From Bradyrhizobium sp. WD16 (GTDB taxonomy: Bacteria; Pseudomonadota; Alphaproteobacteria; Rhizobiales; Xanthobacteraceae), in contig NZ_CP028908.1 of assembly GCF_024181725.1 (NCBI RefSeq), forward strand, positions 3,337,501 through 3,401,500: 64,000 nt of DNA, in the 5' to 3' direction. Made by a program: the position numbers and the translations under genes. The notes below the pieces were generated by a model that was not told the origin of the DNA, made no database searches, and saw only the letters and a program-made list of their open reading frames with translations. This document shows positions 7,677 to 16,314 of the stretch, piece after piece. Each line of letters opens with the position of its first letter. Position 1 is the first letter of the stretch.

Positions 7677-8996
7677 TCACTTCGCCGACGCCTCGCTGAA
7701 GAAGCCGTCGTCCTCCTTGATTGCCGCAAGGAGCTGGGCGTCCTGATCGTAGACATCGTCCCGGAACTGTACCGTCTGGTTTCCATCCATCCAGGCCGTG
7801 AGATAGACCCAGGCGACAGGCACCTTCTTCGTCAGCCGGATCTCCTGCTGACGGCCTTCCGCGATGCCTGCATCGATGCTCGCACGGCTCCAGCGAGGCT
7901 GATCGTCGAGCAGCCAGGCGGCGAGCTCGCGCACGTCATCGACCCGCGCACAGCCGTGCGAATCAAAGCGGTAATCCTTTTCGAACAGGTTTCGCCGGTC
8001 GGTGTCGTGCATGTAGACGGCTTGGGCGTTGGGCATCTCGATCTTGACCGAGCCGAGCGCGTTCCAGCTGCCCGGCTCCTGTCGAACGGTCAAGCTGGAG
8101 ATGGATTCGCTGGACCAGTCGATCGTCGTCGGGTCGAGCGGCTTGTTGTTGCGGTCGAACACCCTCATGTGCAGCCGGTCGAGATAGTCTCGATCCCGGG
8201 ACATCTTTTGCGAGATTTCGTTGCGGACGATGGAAGCCGGAACAGTCCAGTTCGGGTTCAGCTTGACCGATGTGATGCTGGCGACGAGTGTCGGCGAGGG
8301 CTTGTCGGTCTTGCCGACGATGACGCGGTAGCGGCGGACGACCTTGCCATCGGCGATCGCCTCGGCGACGGCTGCCGGGATGTTGACGACGACATAACGC
8401 GGGCCGAATCCAAATCCCAGCAATCCGAGGCGCGCTCTGGAAGCTTCGAGCTGCTGCAGCCGCCGCGTCGCAGGTACGTTCAGCGCTTTGCGGGTCTGGG
8501 GCCCGAGTCGGCCGGTCGGCGTCAACCCGTGCCGGATCTGGAAGCGTCTGACCGCGGCTTCTACACCGGCATCGAAAGGGCCGGATCCAGCCTGCGGGAG
8601 ATCGCCCGTCATGGCGAGCCGTTCGCGCAGCTGCTTGTCGTAGGGGGTTGGCTGGCCCGGAGCGAACTGGGCGTCTGCCGGCAGTGTCGGCCAGCCTCCT
8701 CGGCCGACGACGCCTCGGTAGAAGTCTACTGCCGTTCGCAGGCGCTCCGCGGTACCGGCATCCAGGGCAGGCTCGTCACCGGGCAGCGGAGCCGCAGCTC
8801 GAGTCGCCGACGCGCCCTGCGCGGCGGCATGGGTCCCGACATGGGTGTCAACGGCTGGCGGCGCTCCTGTCGCGACGATTTGCGTCGTCGTCGTGGGGCG
8901 ATCCGGAGCGGCGGCGCGGGCCGGTGCGGCCAGTCCTGCATAAGCGGTAACCGTCGGGATCAGAAGGACGATGGTGAAGGCGGCGCGACCTGACAT
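7677..8996 (-). CDS. L,D-transpeptidase (YcbB/LdtD type)
   Basis: A 439-residue exported enzyme that forms 3-3 peptidoglycan cross-links or anchors proteins to the wall. The start at 8996 gives a good signal peptide (SGRAAFTIVLLIPTVTAYAGLAAPARA). Longer starts add an unlikely arginine-rich extension. A peptidoglycan-binding repeat (FQIRHGLTPTGRLGPQTRKALNV) precedes the YkuD catalytic domain. The catalytic motif is FDSHGCARV, with cysteine at about residue 349 and an upstream histidine in MHDTDRRNLFE. It continues 90 residues past the cysteine, as in YcbB proteins. It stands alone, convergent with a hypothetical gene. Confidence 0.92.
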   Translation of the reverse strand: MSGRAAFTIVLLIPTVTAYAGLAAPARAAAPDRPTTTTQIVATGAPPAVDTHVGTHAAAQGASATRAAAPLPGDEPALDAGTAERLRTAVDFYRGVVGRGGWPTLPADAQFAPGQPTPYDKQLRERLAMTGDLPQAGSGPFDAGVEAAVRRFQIRHGLTPTGRLGPQTRKALNVPATRRLQQLEASRARLGLLGFGFGPRYVVVNIPAAVAEAIADGKVVRRYRVIVGKTDKPSPTLVASITSVKLNPNWTVPASIVRNEISQKMSRDRDYLDRLHMRVFDRNNKPLDPTTIDWSSESISSLTVRQEPGSWNALGSVKIEMPNAQAVYMHDTDRRNLFEKDYRFDSHGCARVDDVRELAAWLLDDQPRWSRASIDAGIAEGRQQEIRLTKKVPVAWVYLTAWMDGNQTVQFRDDVYDQDAQLLAAIKEDDGFFSEASAK

Positions 8997-9245
8997 TGTT
9001 GGCCGATGTTGGAGCGGTTCGTCGACGCGCCAACGGCAGCGTCGCTCGATGAGAGATGGCATCGCTTGGTTAACGGCAGGTGGATGTCGGGCTCGCAACG
9101 GCGGCAAATGGCGTAAAGCAGGTGGTCAGCGGCAGAAACCGCCGGCCGATATGCGATCTCAGACATGGATCGCGCGCGTCGGGACATGATGCGACATTCG
9201 CAAGCGGCGTCAGGTCAACGGCAGAGGATCGCGGTGTCTTCGCGC

Positions 9246-9391
9246 CTAGTGTCCTGTCTCCGAATGACCGCTTCATTTGCCTCACCCTCGCACGGTCATT
9301 CGGAGCGGGACACTAGTGTGGCGTCTCGCAATTGCCTACCGCCTTTGCGGCCAGGCTCTCGTAGGCAATTGCGAGACATAAGCCACACTAG
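9246..9391. repeat. Hairpins B and A in opposite orientation
   Basis: Hairpin B in reverse orientation (9246-9316, two bases lost in the 3' arm) shares its CTAG directly with hairpin A in forward orientation (9313-9391). No linker is present, so these are two single hairpins and not a composite. This shows that hairpins can also occur singly. Confidence 0.85.
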
Positions 9392-9488
9392 CGCGTCACG
9401 CACGAGGCCGACGGCGCAAGAGAGCCTCGCGCCGTCGTGCCGGATCGGGCGGGACGGGAGGCCCGTCCGCCCGCGCCGGAGCGCAAAT

Positions 9489-9863
9489 TCAGGTCTTCAG
9501 GTCGTCTGGCAATTTTCCGCCATTCTCGGCGAGCTTGGCCATGACCTGCTTGTGCAGCCACACGTTCATCTTGGCGGAGTCGTCGGTGTCGCCGTCATAG
9601 TTCAGCTCGTGTGCGAGCTGCTTGCGGGCCGCGAGGCTGGAGTCGAGGTTCAGGGCCTTCATCAGATCGACGATCGATTGACGCCAAAGAAGGTGGTCCT
9701 TCTGCGCTGCCACGGCGCGGTCGAGGACCGCCGCGACGTCGACGCCGCCTGCAGGCACGGTTGCCGGGGCAGCAGTTGTCGTCGGGGTGGTGGTGGCGCC
9801 GGTCGAGGCGGCCTGAGCGCTGCCGCCGAAGATGGCGCTTACGATCTTGCCCAAGATGCTCAT
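9489..9863 (-). CDS. DUF3597 family protein
   Basis: A 124-residue protein that starts with SILGKIVSAIFG, the usual DUF3597 beginning, when ATG 9863 is used. An alanine/threonine/proline-rich linker follows, then the conserved domain VDVAAVLDRAVAAQKDHLLWRQSIVDLMKALNLDSSLAARKQLAHELNY. The C terminus MAKLAENGGKLPDDLK is also typical. The family is common in alphaproteobacteria and its function is unknown; a LysM-free, stress-related role has been suggested only by context. The gene stands alone. Confidence 0.88.
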   Translation of the reverse strand: MSILGKIVSAIFGGSAQAASTGATTTPTTTAAPATVPAGGVDVAAVLDRAVAAQKDHLLWRQSIVDLMKALNLDSSLAARKQLAHELNYDGDTDDSAKMNVWLHKQVMAKLAENGGKLPDDLKT

Positions 9864-10082
9864 AGTGTCTCCTGTTTCATGGCCGATGTCCGAGAGCAGG
9901 TCTCTTTCCACGGCGTTGCGGACCGCGAGGGGATCGTCGCGGCGATGGGCCTACGGGCGAGTGGCTGGTTGTCACGCCTGTTCCCATCGGGGCCAAGCGT
10001 TGTACAGGGGGCGCGCGGATGCTTTAACAACGAGGACCGGTCGTTGTCCGGGACAGCATGGCTGCGCGGCGTCTCGCAATTG

Positions 10083-10115
10083 CCGCCCCCTCAGCCCAAC
10101 CGGCTGAGGGGGCGG
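10083..10115. terminator. Perfect 14-bp GC-rich hairpin at the 3' end of a regulator gene
   Basis: CCGCCCCCTCAGCC (10083-10096) pairs perfectly with GGCTGAGGGGGCGG (10102-10115) around loop CAACC. The stop codon of the minus-strand regulator (10091-10093) lies inside the stem. No T-run follows on the minus strand, so it is only a candidate terminator. The bases just to its left (10069-10086, GGCGTCTCGCAATTGCC) equal one arm of hairpin A, so this is also a remnant of that element. Confidence 0.6.
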
Positions 10116-11095
10116 TCATGCGAGGATGTTGGTCTGATGGGATGTCCGGTTGCGGCCCTGTGCGCTTCCTGAAGCAGCTCGACGGCGGAGTCGACGATCG
10201 AGAGGCGCAGAGGCGGTCGACGGCCCAGTCCAAGTGTCGGCACCGGAGTCGTCGTGACGATGCCTCGCCGCGTCAGGGTGCGGATGTACACCGAGACGTT
10301 TGCCCGGCCGGCATCGAGCAGATCCGCTATTCGCGTCAGGTAGGGCGTTTCGCCCGCCATATTCATCGCATGGATGATCAGGACGAGCGCGCCGAGCCGG
10401 GCGCGACGGGCCGACGTGTCGCTGGGGAAGCGAGAGGCGTTGATCAGCGTGAACAGTTCGACGGCAAGCTCGTCGGCCGGAACCGCGTGATCTGCCGGCG
10501 GGGTTGCGATGAGCAGATGCCGTCCGGTCTCCCGGACATGAGCGGCGGCAAGGGCGTTGACCGCGTCGGGAGCGATCGACAGGCGGTACGCGCGCCCCAG
10601 GCTGTTGCGGCCGGAGCCCGCAACACGGAGGAGCGCGCCCCGACCGTGCAGGTCCCGTGCGAGAGACTCGATGACGCTCTTGTTGGATGCGAGGCGTTCG
10701 GCGAGGATCGCCGCCGTTGCCTCCTCGCCGTTCCTGACCATCTGATTGATCTGTGCGATCAGCGAGATCTGGCGTGCCCTGCGGATACCGGTGTCGCCGT
10801 CGAACCGCGAGGTGATCAGCGCCCAGATGAGCTCGCGGAGGGCTGCGGGAGTGAGCGGTTCCGGAGCCGCGGGTGGCTGCAGTTGAGCAGGGACAGGTAT
10901 CGGGCCGTTCAGATTCCGCAGAGCAAAGCTGATCAGGAGCCCGGCGACTTCCGGAAGGCGCTGGCGAAGTCCGTGGACCAGAAGCTTCAAGTCCGCCTGC
11001 ACGTCCTGTGGAACCAGTGCACTGACATGAATGAGCCCGGGAGCGTCGCCCTCCCGTGTTTGGGAACGATCGCGTGGTCTCATCCGGGCGTGCAC
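10091..11095 (-). CDS. Duplicated winged-helix regulator, 334 aa
   Basis: The protein contains an internal duplication of about 115 residues. The first unit includes LIWALITSRFDGDTGIRRARQISLIAQINQM. The second includes LFTLINASRFPSDTSARRARLGALVLIIHAM. Each continues into a helix-turn-helix-like stretch (AERLASNKSVIESLARDLHGRGAL; ADLLDAGRANVSVYIRTLTRRGIV), then an LGR...RLSI strand and an AH..TGH/AHVRETGRH end. Each unit looks like a MarR-type winged helix, so one chain could act as a pseudo-dimer. No operon partner is visible. The exact start is uncertain; 11095 is the first ATG. Confidence 0.6.
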   Translation of the reverse strand: MHARMRPRDRSQTREGDAPGLIHVSALVPQDVQADLKLLVHGLRQRLPEVAGLLISFALRNLNGPIPVPAQLQPPAAPEPLTPAALRELIWALITSRFDGDTGIRRARQISLIAQINQMVRNGEEATAAILAERLASNKSVIESLARDLHGRGALLRVAGSGRNSLGRAYRLSIAPDAVNALAAAHVRETGRHLLIATPPADHAVPADELAVELFTLINASRFPSDTSARRARLGALVLIIHAMNMAGETPYLTRIADLLDAGRANVSVYIRTLTRRGIVTTTPVPTLGLGRRPPLRLSIVDSAVELLQEAHRAATGHPIRPTSSHDRPLSRLG

Positions 11096-11554
11096 CTGTG
11101 ACGGGAGAGGTCAGCCAGGCGGACGGCCTGCGCTGCGCTGGTGAAAGTGGTTGCTGCCGGACGGTCGATCTCTGCAATCCAGCTGCAGGTGGGGCCGCCA
11201 ACTTCAACCGGCCTGTGCCGCAATCCGAAGGAGCCCGACTGCCTGTCACGCTAGACTCTCCGGGGCGGACTGAATTGCTCCAGCGGGACTGACCAATTGT
11301 CCCTGAAGGACCATGCAGGCCTACGGCGGTGGCGGAACCGGAAGAAACAGCGGGCGCGAGCGCTTTGGCTGGAATCGCGACTGGAGCTGACGATTTCAAA
11401 TTCGCGTCACGAGCACTCGACCGAACAATGAATCTGCCGAACTCGACAACGGTAAATCGTGCAAATTTGAAAGATTCATATCAGTTCCGGGATGATGTGG
11501 CTCGATCGGTGGGATCGTCTAGTTTCGCCTCCGTGTTCAACGGAGATTGCTCGC
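11096..11554. other. Intergenic region between divergent regulatory genes
   Basis: A 459-bp gap between the minus-strand winged-helix gene and the plus-strand receiver gene. The part closest to 11555 is AT-richer (about 11385-11490) and probably holds the receiver promoter. I see no convincing gene, RNA or repeat. Confidence 0.4.
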
Positions 11555-12010
11555 ATGTCGTTGCTCTACGAAAAGTCATCGGTCCTGGTGGTCGATGACG
11601 ATCAGACCTTTGCGGCGGCGGTCGCCTTCCTGCTTCGACGGATCGGCTTCGGCCTCGTCAAGATCAGGAATGACGCCGAGTCCGCCTGGTCTGAATTGGC
11701 GGAAACGCCAGTTGATCTGGTCATTTCCGACTGGAACATGGAACCGCTCGATGGCTATCAGCTGCTGACGATGGTGCGGGCAAGCCGTCGCTTTGCGTCG
11801 GTTGGCTTCATCATGATGACGGCGAATACGTCGGAGCAGTACCCACGCCAGGCGATCCAGGCCGGGGCGTCCTATTTCCTCGGAAAGCCGTTCCAGATGG
11901 CGGCGCTGAAGCACGCCGTGGACGCCACCCTGTGCGCGCCGCCGCTGTCGCGCCGATACGCTCAGCCGCGGCTCGATGGCGTATTCGGCCGGCGGCCGGA
12001 TGGGGCCTGA
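11555..12010 (+). CDS. Single-domain response regulator (CheY-like)
   Basis: A 151-residue receiver protein without an output domain. The acidic pair is in VLVVDDDQTF, the phospho-acceptor aspartate is in LVISDWNMEPLDGYQLL, the conserved threonine is in FIMMTANT, and the lysine is in YFLGKPFQ. The C-terminal 25 residues are basic and unstructured. ATG 11555 has GGAG about nine bases upstream. No kinase is adjacent, so it is an orphan that probably interacts with a histidine kinase or chemotaxis-like target elsewhere. Confidence 0.85.
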   Translation: MSLLYEKSSVLVVDDDQTFAAAVAFLLRRIGFGLVKIRNDAESAWSELAETPVDLVISDWNMEPLDGYQLLTMVRASRRFASVGFIMMTANTSEQYPRQAIQAGASYFLGKPFQMAALKHAVDATLCAPPLSRRYAQPRLDGVFGRRPDGA

Positions 12011-12202
12011 TGAGTCGATCGCCGCCAAAATGCCGCAATGCCATCGAGGACAAGGCGACGGCTGTCTGAAACAAGATATTTCGTCACCGAACGCCTATTC
12101 GTCGAAGTCAAAACGAGTCGTGTCGAGGGGAATGGCGCCGATGACGAACGCATGGTCGCGCGAATCGCTGCCGTCCGGGACAGCGAAGGAGGCGTGACCG
12201 CC

Positions 12203-12856
12203 TTGTCGAGAAGCGCCGCCATCATCGGAGGGCTGTGGGTCTTCCTCGCGCTCGGACCATCGGCATCGCCGGCCGCGGCCGGTTCGCCACAACTCGACTC
12301 CCAGTACGCCGACCCCGCCATCAATCGCGACGTCTTCAAGGAGGGCGCGGTGCGCCGGAGCGAAGCAAGCTTCGGCAACTGGCGCATGGTATGCGACGAA
12401 GTGACCGCGGAGCGTCGGCGCTTCTGCAGTCTGTTCGGATCCGGGCAGAGCGCGGACGGCAAGGCGATGGGAGCCATCGTGGTGACGACCACCCGCGAAG
12501 GCCGGCCTGCCGCGATGCTCCACCTTCCCTATGGCGTGGCTCTTCGCTCGGGGCTCACGATTACCGCGAAGCCGGGCGCTGCCGCGGCCGGTGCGCGCCG
12601 CGACAAGAATAACCGCCCGACCAAGCTCGTCTTCGTTCTGTGCGACGCCCAGGGCTGCATGACGCTGTGGCCGCTCACGGCGCCTCAACTCATGGCCTTG
12701 ACGAGCGGTGGAGCCTTGATCGTGCAGTTCAGGACGATGATGGTGGCGAACCTGGCGGGGCCGACGCCTATGCTGGCCGGCGCCGCCGACCGGCAGATCG
12801 CGATTTCCGGCGTGGGCTTCTCGGAGGCGGTCAACGCGTCGCTCGCCAATCCGTAG
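12203..12856 (+). CDS. Invasion-associated locus B (IalB) family protein
   Basis: A periplasmic protein of about 217 residues. TTG 12203 is preferred because AAGGAGG (12186-12192) lies ten bases upstream, and it opens directly into a signal peptide (SRSAAIIGGLWVFLALGPSASPAAAG). ATG 12152 and GTG 12194 are in-frame alternatives. The IalB features are FGNWRMVCDE, a cysteine in RRRFCSLF, LHLPYGVALRSGLTI, and the paired cysteines in FVLCDAQGCM. The family is named from Bartonella invasion but is widespread in free-living alphaproteobacteria, with no established function. It lies just upstream of a small cytochrome c. Confidence 0.85.
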   Translation: MSRSAAIIGGLWVFLALGPSASPAAAGSPQLDSQYADPAINRDVFKEGAVRRSEASFGNWRMVCDEVTAERRRFCSLFGSGQSADGKAMGAIVVTTTREGRPAAMLHLPYGVALRSGLTITAKPGAAAAGARRDKNNRPTKLVFVLCDAQGCMTLWPLTAPQLMALTSGGALIVQFRTMMVANLAGPTPMLAGAADRQIAISGVGFSEAVNASLANP

Positions 12857-12908
12857 AGGGAATGACCGACGGTGGCTGCGCCGGTCGACGACAGCATGCA
12901 GGTGGCGC

Positions 12909-13205
12909 GTGGCATTGGCCGGCCTGTTGCTGACGGGCCAGGCGCTCGCCGCCGTTCCGAGCGAGCGACGCGGCAAGGCTCCTGCGCGAGCCAAGTGCGC
13001 GAGGTGTCACGCCATCGATCGGGTATCGTCGAGCGGACGCGCCGGCGCACCGCCGTTTCGGGAACGCCGTCATCGCTTTCCGATCGAAATGCTCGCGGAA
13101 GCGCTGGCCGAAGGCCTGTATACAGGACACGCGGAGATGCCGTCCTTCCAGCTCAATTCCAATCAGATCGACGATTTTCTCGTCTTTCTGAAGACGCTCG
13201 CGTAA
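12909..13205 (+). CDS. Small periplasmic c-type cytochrome
   Basis: A 98-residue protein with a short signal peptide (ALAGLLLTGQALAAVP) and one heme-binding CXXCH (KCARCHAID). A C-terminal methionine in HAEMPSFQL fits the axial ligand of class I cytochrome c. GTG 12909 is the likely start. It follows the IalB gene on the same strand by 52 bases, so the two may be cotranscribed. The electron donor and acceptor are unknown. Confidence 0.8.
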   Translation: MALAGLLLTGQALAAVPSERRGKAPARAKCARCHAIDRVSSSGRAGAPPFRERRHRFPIEMLAEALAEGLYTGHAEMPSFQLNSNQIDDFLVFLKTLA

Positions 13206-13386
13206 ATCGCCTCCGCCCCGGTCGTCGATGAGCCGGCGACGATATGCGGGTCGGTCCGATGGAGCGGATGCGGCGAAGCGAGCCACCGGATTATGCCTCG
13301 GCTGTGCACTCGCGAGGCATTAAATTCCAACATTCGCTTTCCTTTTGGAAATGCGCGGTCGCGAATGCTCGGATCGAAGAACCGCA

Positions 13387-14011
13387 CTAGTGTGGCGTCT
13401 CGCAATTGCCTACGCCCTTTGCGGCAAGCCTCTCATAGGCAATTGCGAGACATAAGCCACACTGGCACTTTGATCTTGCTAGTGTCCCGATGTCTCCGAA
13501 TGACCGTGCGAGGGTGAGGCAAACGAAGCGGTCATTCGGAGACGGGACACTAGTGTGGCGTCTCGCAATTGCCTACGCCCTTTGCGGCAAGCCTGTCATA
13601 GGCAATTGCGAGACATAAGCCACACTAGCTTTTTGATCTTGCTAGTGTCCCGATGTCTCCGAATGACCGTGCGAGGGTGAGGCAAACGAAGCGGTAATTC
13701 GGAGACGGGACACTAGTGCGGTGGATCTGACGCTCGTATCAGTATTGCAGCGAACTCTTCATACGAGCGTCAGATCCAAAACCGCACTAGAATTATAATG
13801 ATGCTAGTGTGGCGTCTCGCAATTGCCTACCGCCTTCGCGGCAACCCTCTCGTAGGCAATTGCGAGACATAGGCCACACTAGCACTTTGATTTTGCTAGT
13901 GTCCCTATGTCTCCGAATGACCGTGCGAGCGTGAGGCAAACGAAGCGGTAATTCGGAGACGGGACACTAGTATCTCTTTTGCTCTGACGTTCGTATGAGT
14001 GCTCGCTGCTA
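13387..14011 (+). repeat. Array of seven hairpins, A-B-A-B-C-A-B, plus a decayed D
   Basis: Forward units: A 13387-13465, B 13479-13553, A 13550-13628, B 13642-13716, C 13713-13790, A 13804-13882, B 13896-13970. A-B linkers are CACTTTGATCTTG, CTTTTTGATCTTG and CACTTTGATTTTG. After C comes the C-D linker AATTATAATGATG, but the next unit is A-B (13804-13970). The sequence after that (13971-14011) aligns without gaps to the left half of D, with transitions. Removing 13804-13966 (163 bp) rejoins C, linker and D, so an A-B element inserted into the CTAG of a C-D element. Confidence 0.9.
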
Positions 14012-14047
14012 GAACCTGGGACACGAGAGCGTTTTTCCGCGAAGAAA

Positions 14048-14308
14048 ATGCGTCAAAACAAAAAAGAGATTGCGCTCCGCTTCCATCGGAGCGGAGAAGG
14101 CTCCAGCAATATCAATTTCCGGTGGAATTATGATCTTGAGACTCGCTCACGAGCCCGCATGCAAGCGCGGCGCGAATGGCAAATCCGCTCCATCAACTCG
14201 GTCGTCGCTAAATTACTCTTAGAGGTTGTGACTTCCGCGGTTCATCCGAGACAAGGTGTTTGGAAGACAGCGTTACGCCGGGAGTTACAGCGGCAATGTT
14301 TTGGATGA
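14048..14308 (+). CDS. Possible small hypothetical protein, 86 aa
   Basis: An open frame encoding a basic protein (MRQNKKEIALRFHRSGEG...) with no recognised domain. Base composition is lower in GC than neighbouring genes and no clear Shine-Dalgarno is present. It may be a remnant of transferred DNA or simply a chance frame next to the repeat array. Low confidence. Confidence 0.2.
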   Translation: MRQNKKEIALRFHRSGEGSSNINFRWNYDLETRSRARMQARREWQIRSINSVVAKLLLEVVTSAVHPRQGVWKTALRRELQRQCFG

Positions 14309-14543
14309 AATCCCAACATTTGACATCGGCTGGAAGCCGGAATGCTTCGGGAGCACCCTGCAACCGAGATGGAACTCAGCTCGTCGAGGTTCCATGAATT
14401 TGCGTCGCGATTGCGGCGAATATCGGTCTATTTCCGGTCGTTTCTGTGTGAGACGCCGATGAGCGGCGCGAATTGCGGGAAGTGAGGTTGCCGACGTGAA
14501 CGCCGACAACCGACCGCGTGCCATCATCTGGACAGGCAAAATA

Positions 14544-14609
14544 ATTCCGACGATCTCTTCGGAATCATCTGGAGGTTACCTGGGCGCATAGTCGCCCTGT
14601 GAGGTAACC
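14544..14609 (+). promoter_or_regulatory. Two inverted repeats upstream of the AraC gene
   Basis: ATTCCGA (14544-14550) pairs with TCGGAAT (14559-14565). GGTTACC (14574-14580) pairs with GGTAACC (14603-14609), with an inner GGGCG / CGCCC pair. They end about 94 bp before the AraC-family start, where an operator or a leader hairpin would be expected. Confidence 0.4.
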
Positions 14610-14702
14610 GTTACGACGCTGCGCAGATCGAGAAACACGGCTCCCCTTGATGTCTAGGAGCGCACGGCATCAGCCCGTTCGCCCAACGGCGGGGGAAGAA
14701 CG

Positions 14703-15683
14703 ATGAACCTTCTGGACGAAGTGATTTCCGATCGGGCGCTTGAGCCCCAGTCGTCTCGTGGCCTGTCTAAACTCGCGACAGCCCCGGTGACTGCAACCGA
14801 CGGCGTTTCGACCTTGACATGCGATGCCGCCGAAGAGGGAAATATCGTGTGGGCGTGGGGAACCGCCGGCTATTTGAGGGAACTGGGGCGGAAGACGTCG
14901 ACGCCGATGGTCTGGGCAGTCTTCGAGGGCAGCGGCAGCGCTTGTTACGTCTCGAACTCGCTTCAAGGCGTCCTGGCGCCCAGGATGCAGTCCCGGTACA
15001 ACGGTGTCGAGGACGAGAAATTCGTCTGCGTCGCTGTGCCGTGCCGGTCGTTCTACCGCAGCGTGGACGATACCCCACATCGAATCGATGCCGAAAACAA
15101 GTCGTGGAGGTCGATCGAGCTGCTCGGGCTGATGGCGAACTACGCCATCGGTGAGTTGATGGCTCCATCGGAGTCCGTCAAGAAGTCGGCAGCACCCAAT
15201 CTGGTTGGCAAGGTCCTGACGCGCGCCGCGGTTCCATTGTTGGCCGCCACCTGTGACGAACTGTGTGATCGGCTCGAGTCACATCGCATTCCGGGCGCCA
15301 AAGGCCGCCATCTGAGACTGCTCCTCCAGATCGTCCGGGAGCGGTTTCGCGATCCGTCGTTCTCGCTCCGGCGGCTGAGCGCCCTGTCCGGACTGAGCAA
15401 CCGCTATGTCAACGCGATATTTCAGGAAAGCGGCGCCTCGTTCTCGGAGCGGATATTGGATGCGCGGCTTCGATGGGCTTACCAGGAGTTGAGGTACAGC
15501 CCGCATACCGGTCGCAGAATCGGCAAAATCGCCTACGATGCGGGCTTCACGGATCAGCCGTACTTCAACCGCGCCTTCAAGCGCCGTTTCGGCATGAGCC
15601 CGCGCGAGGTTCTTCGCCAGTTCGAACTCAAGGCCGAGTCCGAGGATGCCGGAGCGACGGGCCTCTACCAGCCGACTCACTAG
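14703..15683 (+). CDS. AraC-family transcriptional regulator
   Basis: A 326-residue protein. The C-terminal 100 residues hold the two helix-turn-helix units of the AraC family (FSLRRLSALSGLSNRYVNAIFQESGASFSERI and IGKIAYDAGFTDQPYFNRAFKRRFGMSPREVLRQ). The N-terminal 190 residues probably form a ligand or dimerisation domain like that of AraC_binding_2 proteins (WAVFEGSGSACYVSNSLQGVLAPRMQSRYNGV). No target operon is adjacent. Its stop TAG (15681-15683) is the edge of a C hairpin, so the element inserted exactly at the stop codon. Confidence 0.85.
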   Translation: MNLLDEVISDRALEPQSSRGLSKLATAPVTATDGVSTLTCDAAEEGNIVWAWGTAGYLRELGRKTSTPMVWAVFEGSGSACYVSNSLQGVLAPRMQSRYNGVEDEKFVCVAVPCRSFYRSVDDTPHRIDAENKSWRSIELLGLMANYAIGELMAPSESVKKSAAPNLVGKVLTRAAVPLLAATCDELCDRLESHRIPGAKGRHLRLLLQIVRERFRDPSFSLRRLSALSGLSNRYVNAIFQESGASFSERILDARLRWAYQELRYSPHTGRRIGKIAYDAGFTDQPYFNRAFKRRFGMSPREVLRQFELKAESEDAGATGLYQPTH

Positions 15684-15921
15684 TGTGGTGGATCTGACGC
15701 TCGTTTCAGTATTGCAGCGAGTTCTTCGAACGAGCGTCAGATCCAAAACCACACTAGAATCATAATGATGCTAGTGTCCCCTTGTTTCCAACGTTCGTAT
15801 GAGCGCCCGCTGCAATGGGATACGAACGTTGGAAACGGGACACTAGTGTGGCGTCTCGCAATTGCCTACCGCCTTCGCGGCAACCCTCTCGTAGGCAATT
15901 GCGAGACATAAGCCACACTAG
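15680..15921 (+). repeat. Composite C-D plus a single hairpin A
   Basis: C 15680-15757, linker AATCATAATGATG, D 15771-15846: a complete 167-bp C-D composite in forward orientation. Hairpin A (15843-15921) follows without linker or B partner, sharing CTAG with D. The first TAG is the stop codon of the AraC gene. Confidence 0.9.
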
Positions 15922-16314
15922 GTCGGCTCGGGAACCGAAGCTGTCGCCTGTATCCATTCGGTGTGCAGCCGGATAGCGGTGCTGTTCGGCGGATCACGCG
16001 TATCCAAAGCAGATTTCCTTAACGCGCATGCCAAGTCATGTGACTTTGGTCATGCTGCCTCGTGACCTTATTCAGGTCTAACGCGCCAAAAACTCTGTTC
16101 TATGGAGGGACCATCTGACGCCTAAGCGCGTACCGAAAGAATTGAGCCCCGCGAATGCGGTCACGGACAATGCTTGTGTCTGGAGGCGCATGCGAACGTT
16201 GTCGTGAACGGGCGACATTCCGTCGTCGTCGCATGTTCGGCTTCCGCCGAGAGGTGACCGGTACGAAGCGCATGGCCGACGGTTACACGTCATCGGTCTT
16301 GGAGCTCGAAGCGC
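15922..16314. other. Upstream region of the 648-aa membrane protein gene
   Basis: No gene is supported in 393 bp. An inverted repeat AAGTCA / TGACTT lies at 16031-16044, and a run of AT-richer sequence follows to about 16110, so the promoter is probably in this part. Confidence 0.35.

Larger units (their letters stand above)
14012..14702. other. Mostly non-coding region upstream of the AraC gene
   Basis: A region of about 690 bp with lower GC than its surroundings. The only coding candidate is the 86-codon frame at 14048-14308. Two inverted repeats lie close to the AraC gene (14544-14609) and are listed separately. No other structure is obvious. Confidence 0.4.

Noticed and set aside
7584-8993. 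469-codon open frame on the plus strand
   Set aside because: It is antisense to the L,D-transpeptidase, which has clear motifs; the frame is a GC-rich shadow without family resemblance.
13387-13970. Regularly spaced repeats resembling a CRISPR array
   Set aside because: The units are long hairpins of several families, the 13-nt linkers are constant rather than unique, and no cas genes are present.
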